Origin: Pseudomonas fluorescens
Lineage (GTDB): Bacteria; Pseudomonadota; Gammaproteobacteria; Pseudomonadales; Pseudomonadaceae
Assembly (NCBI RefSeq): GCF_000730425.1
Contig: NZ_CP008896.1
Coordinates: 806,001 to 870,000 of the forward strand
DNA: 64,000 nt
Direction: 5' to 3'
Part shown: piece after piece, positions 63,592 to 64,000 of the stretch
Layout of the letters: each line of letters opens with the position of its first letter
How positions within the stretch are numbered: position 1 is the first letter of the stretch
Notes under the pieces: model-generated
Seen by the model: the letters and a program-made list of their open reading frames with translations, nothing else
Databases searched by the model: none
What the model was told of the DNA's origin: nothing
Made by a program: the position numbers and the translations under genes

Positions 63592-64000
63592 ATGCCGTTA
63601 CGGACTCTGGAGACCTGGCCCCACGGCGCGATCCTGCAGGAGGCGCAACACACCCGTTTCGCCCTGTGGGCGCCTGATGCGTTTTATGTCAGCGTCGAAC
63701 TGCACACGGGCCAGTCAGTGCCCATGCTGCCTCAGGCAGAGGGCTGGTTTGTTGCGCATGTGCGCTGTGGGGCCGGCACCCGCTACCACTACAACATCGA
63801 TGGCGAGCTGGACGTGCCGGACCCGGCCTCACGCCTGCAGCACTCAGATGTGCATGGCGACAGCGTAGTGGTCGACCCCCTCGCCTACCCCTGGCGCCAT
63901 GGCACCTGGCAAGGCCGGCCCTGGCATGAAGCGGTGATCTACGAGCTGCATGTGGGAATACTCGGTGGCTACGCCGCCGTGGAGCAACACCTCGCGCGCC
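63592..64000 (+). CDS. treZ: Malto-oligosyltrehalose trehalohydrolase, 5' part
   Basis: The reading frame runs off the window; 136 codons are present. It starts MPLRTLETWPHGAILQE, then the CBM48-like domain with TRFALWAPDAFYVSVELHTG and TRYHYNIDGELDVPDPASRL, and reaches the start of the GH13 barrel at WHEAVIYELHVG. The PDPASRLQ segment is typical of TreZ, which releases trehalose from maltooligosyltrehalose. An AGAGG site precedes the ATG. Without the rest, a GlgB/GlgX-type relative remains possible. Confidence 0.78.
   Translation, partial: MPLRTLETWPHGAILQEAQHTRFALWAPDAFYVSVELHTGQSVPMLPQAEGWFVAHVRCGAGTRYHYNIDGELDVPDPASRLQHSDVHGDSVVVDPLAYPWRHGTWQGRPWHEAVIYELHVGILGGYAAVEQHLAR

Noticed and set aside
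1..64000. tRNA, rRNA or CRISPR arrays.
   Set aside because: None was seen on reading; the integration site of the element is a protein gene, not a tRNA gene.

Overview
The window reads as a chromosomal segment of a Pseudomonas of the fluorescens lineage. Support comes from high-GC coding, tightly overlapping ATGA/TTGA operons, an AprA-Inh protease pair, an arn lipid A operon ending in ugd, a REP-type repeat next to glgA, and a PvrSR/RcsCB-CupD-like fimbrial locus. Nothing here decides the species.

Layout. (1) 1-2.9 kb: a formate/nitrite-family channel and a small-subunit catalase. (2) 3.2-13.3 kb: a seven-gene siderophore operon whose order (aldolase, TonB receptor, ATP-grasp ligase, NIS synthetase, MFS exporter, NIS synthetase, PLP decarboxylase) matches psuA-pvsABCDE, the vibrioferrin/xanthoferrin type. 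A Fur-like box overlaps its likely promoter. (3) 13.5-16.6 kb: alkaline protease and its inhibitor without the usual type I exporter genes alongside, then a divergent HxlR regulator/GST pair. (4) 16.7-20.2 kb: a large autotransporter with a DNase I-like (EEP) passenger. (5) 20.4-34.5 kb: a chaperone-usher fimbrial locus fused to its signalling genes: chaperone, adhesin, hybrid kinase, REC-EAL phosphodiesterase, hybrid kinase with HPt, LuxR-type response regulator, pilin, chaperone, usher. Three near-identical RcsB-like boxes (TAAGRATCGYCTKA) sit before the three transcription units. (6) 34.5-36.3 kb: a tyrosine recombinase and a secreted protein. (7) 36.8-46.5 kb: arnC-arnA-arnD-arnT-arnE-arnF-ugd plus a second ArnT-like glycosyltransferase. 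arnB is absent from the head and arnA carries a 2-nt frameshift. (8) 46.7-52.2 kb: HPP membrane protein, 3-hydroxyisobutyryl-CoA hydrolase and acyl-CoA dehydrogenase, SRPBCC protein, DUF411 protein, DedA-like protein.

(9) 52.2-60.2 kb: an approximately 8-kb, visibly AT-richer integrative element that splits an alpha/beta-hydrolase gene. The 11-bp core CTTCACCCAGC is present at both ends, and joining the two flanks across it restores one hydrolase reading frame. It carries a large serine recombinase at its right end, a small resolvase/invertase, an HNH-like zinc-finger protein, two more small proteins with the same C-x2-C-x(12-14)-C-x3-C finger, and several small unknown proteins, nearly all transcribed leftward. 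(10) 60.5-64 kb: a D-2-hydroxyacid dehydrogenase, a REP inverted pair, glgA and the start of a treZ-like gene.

The most noteworthy items are the precisely delimited element and its finger-protein family, the RcsB-box regulon with rearranged fimbrial genes, the decaying arn operon, and an 11-bp-period direct repeat shared by the arnC promoter and a downstream small gene.
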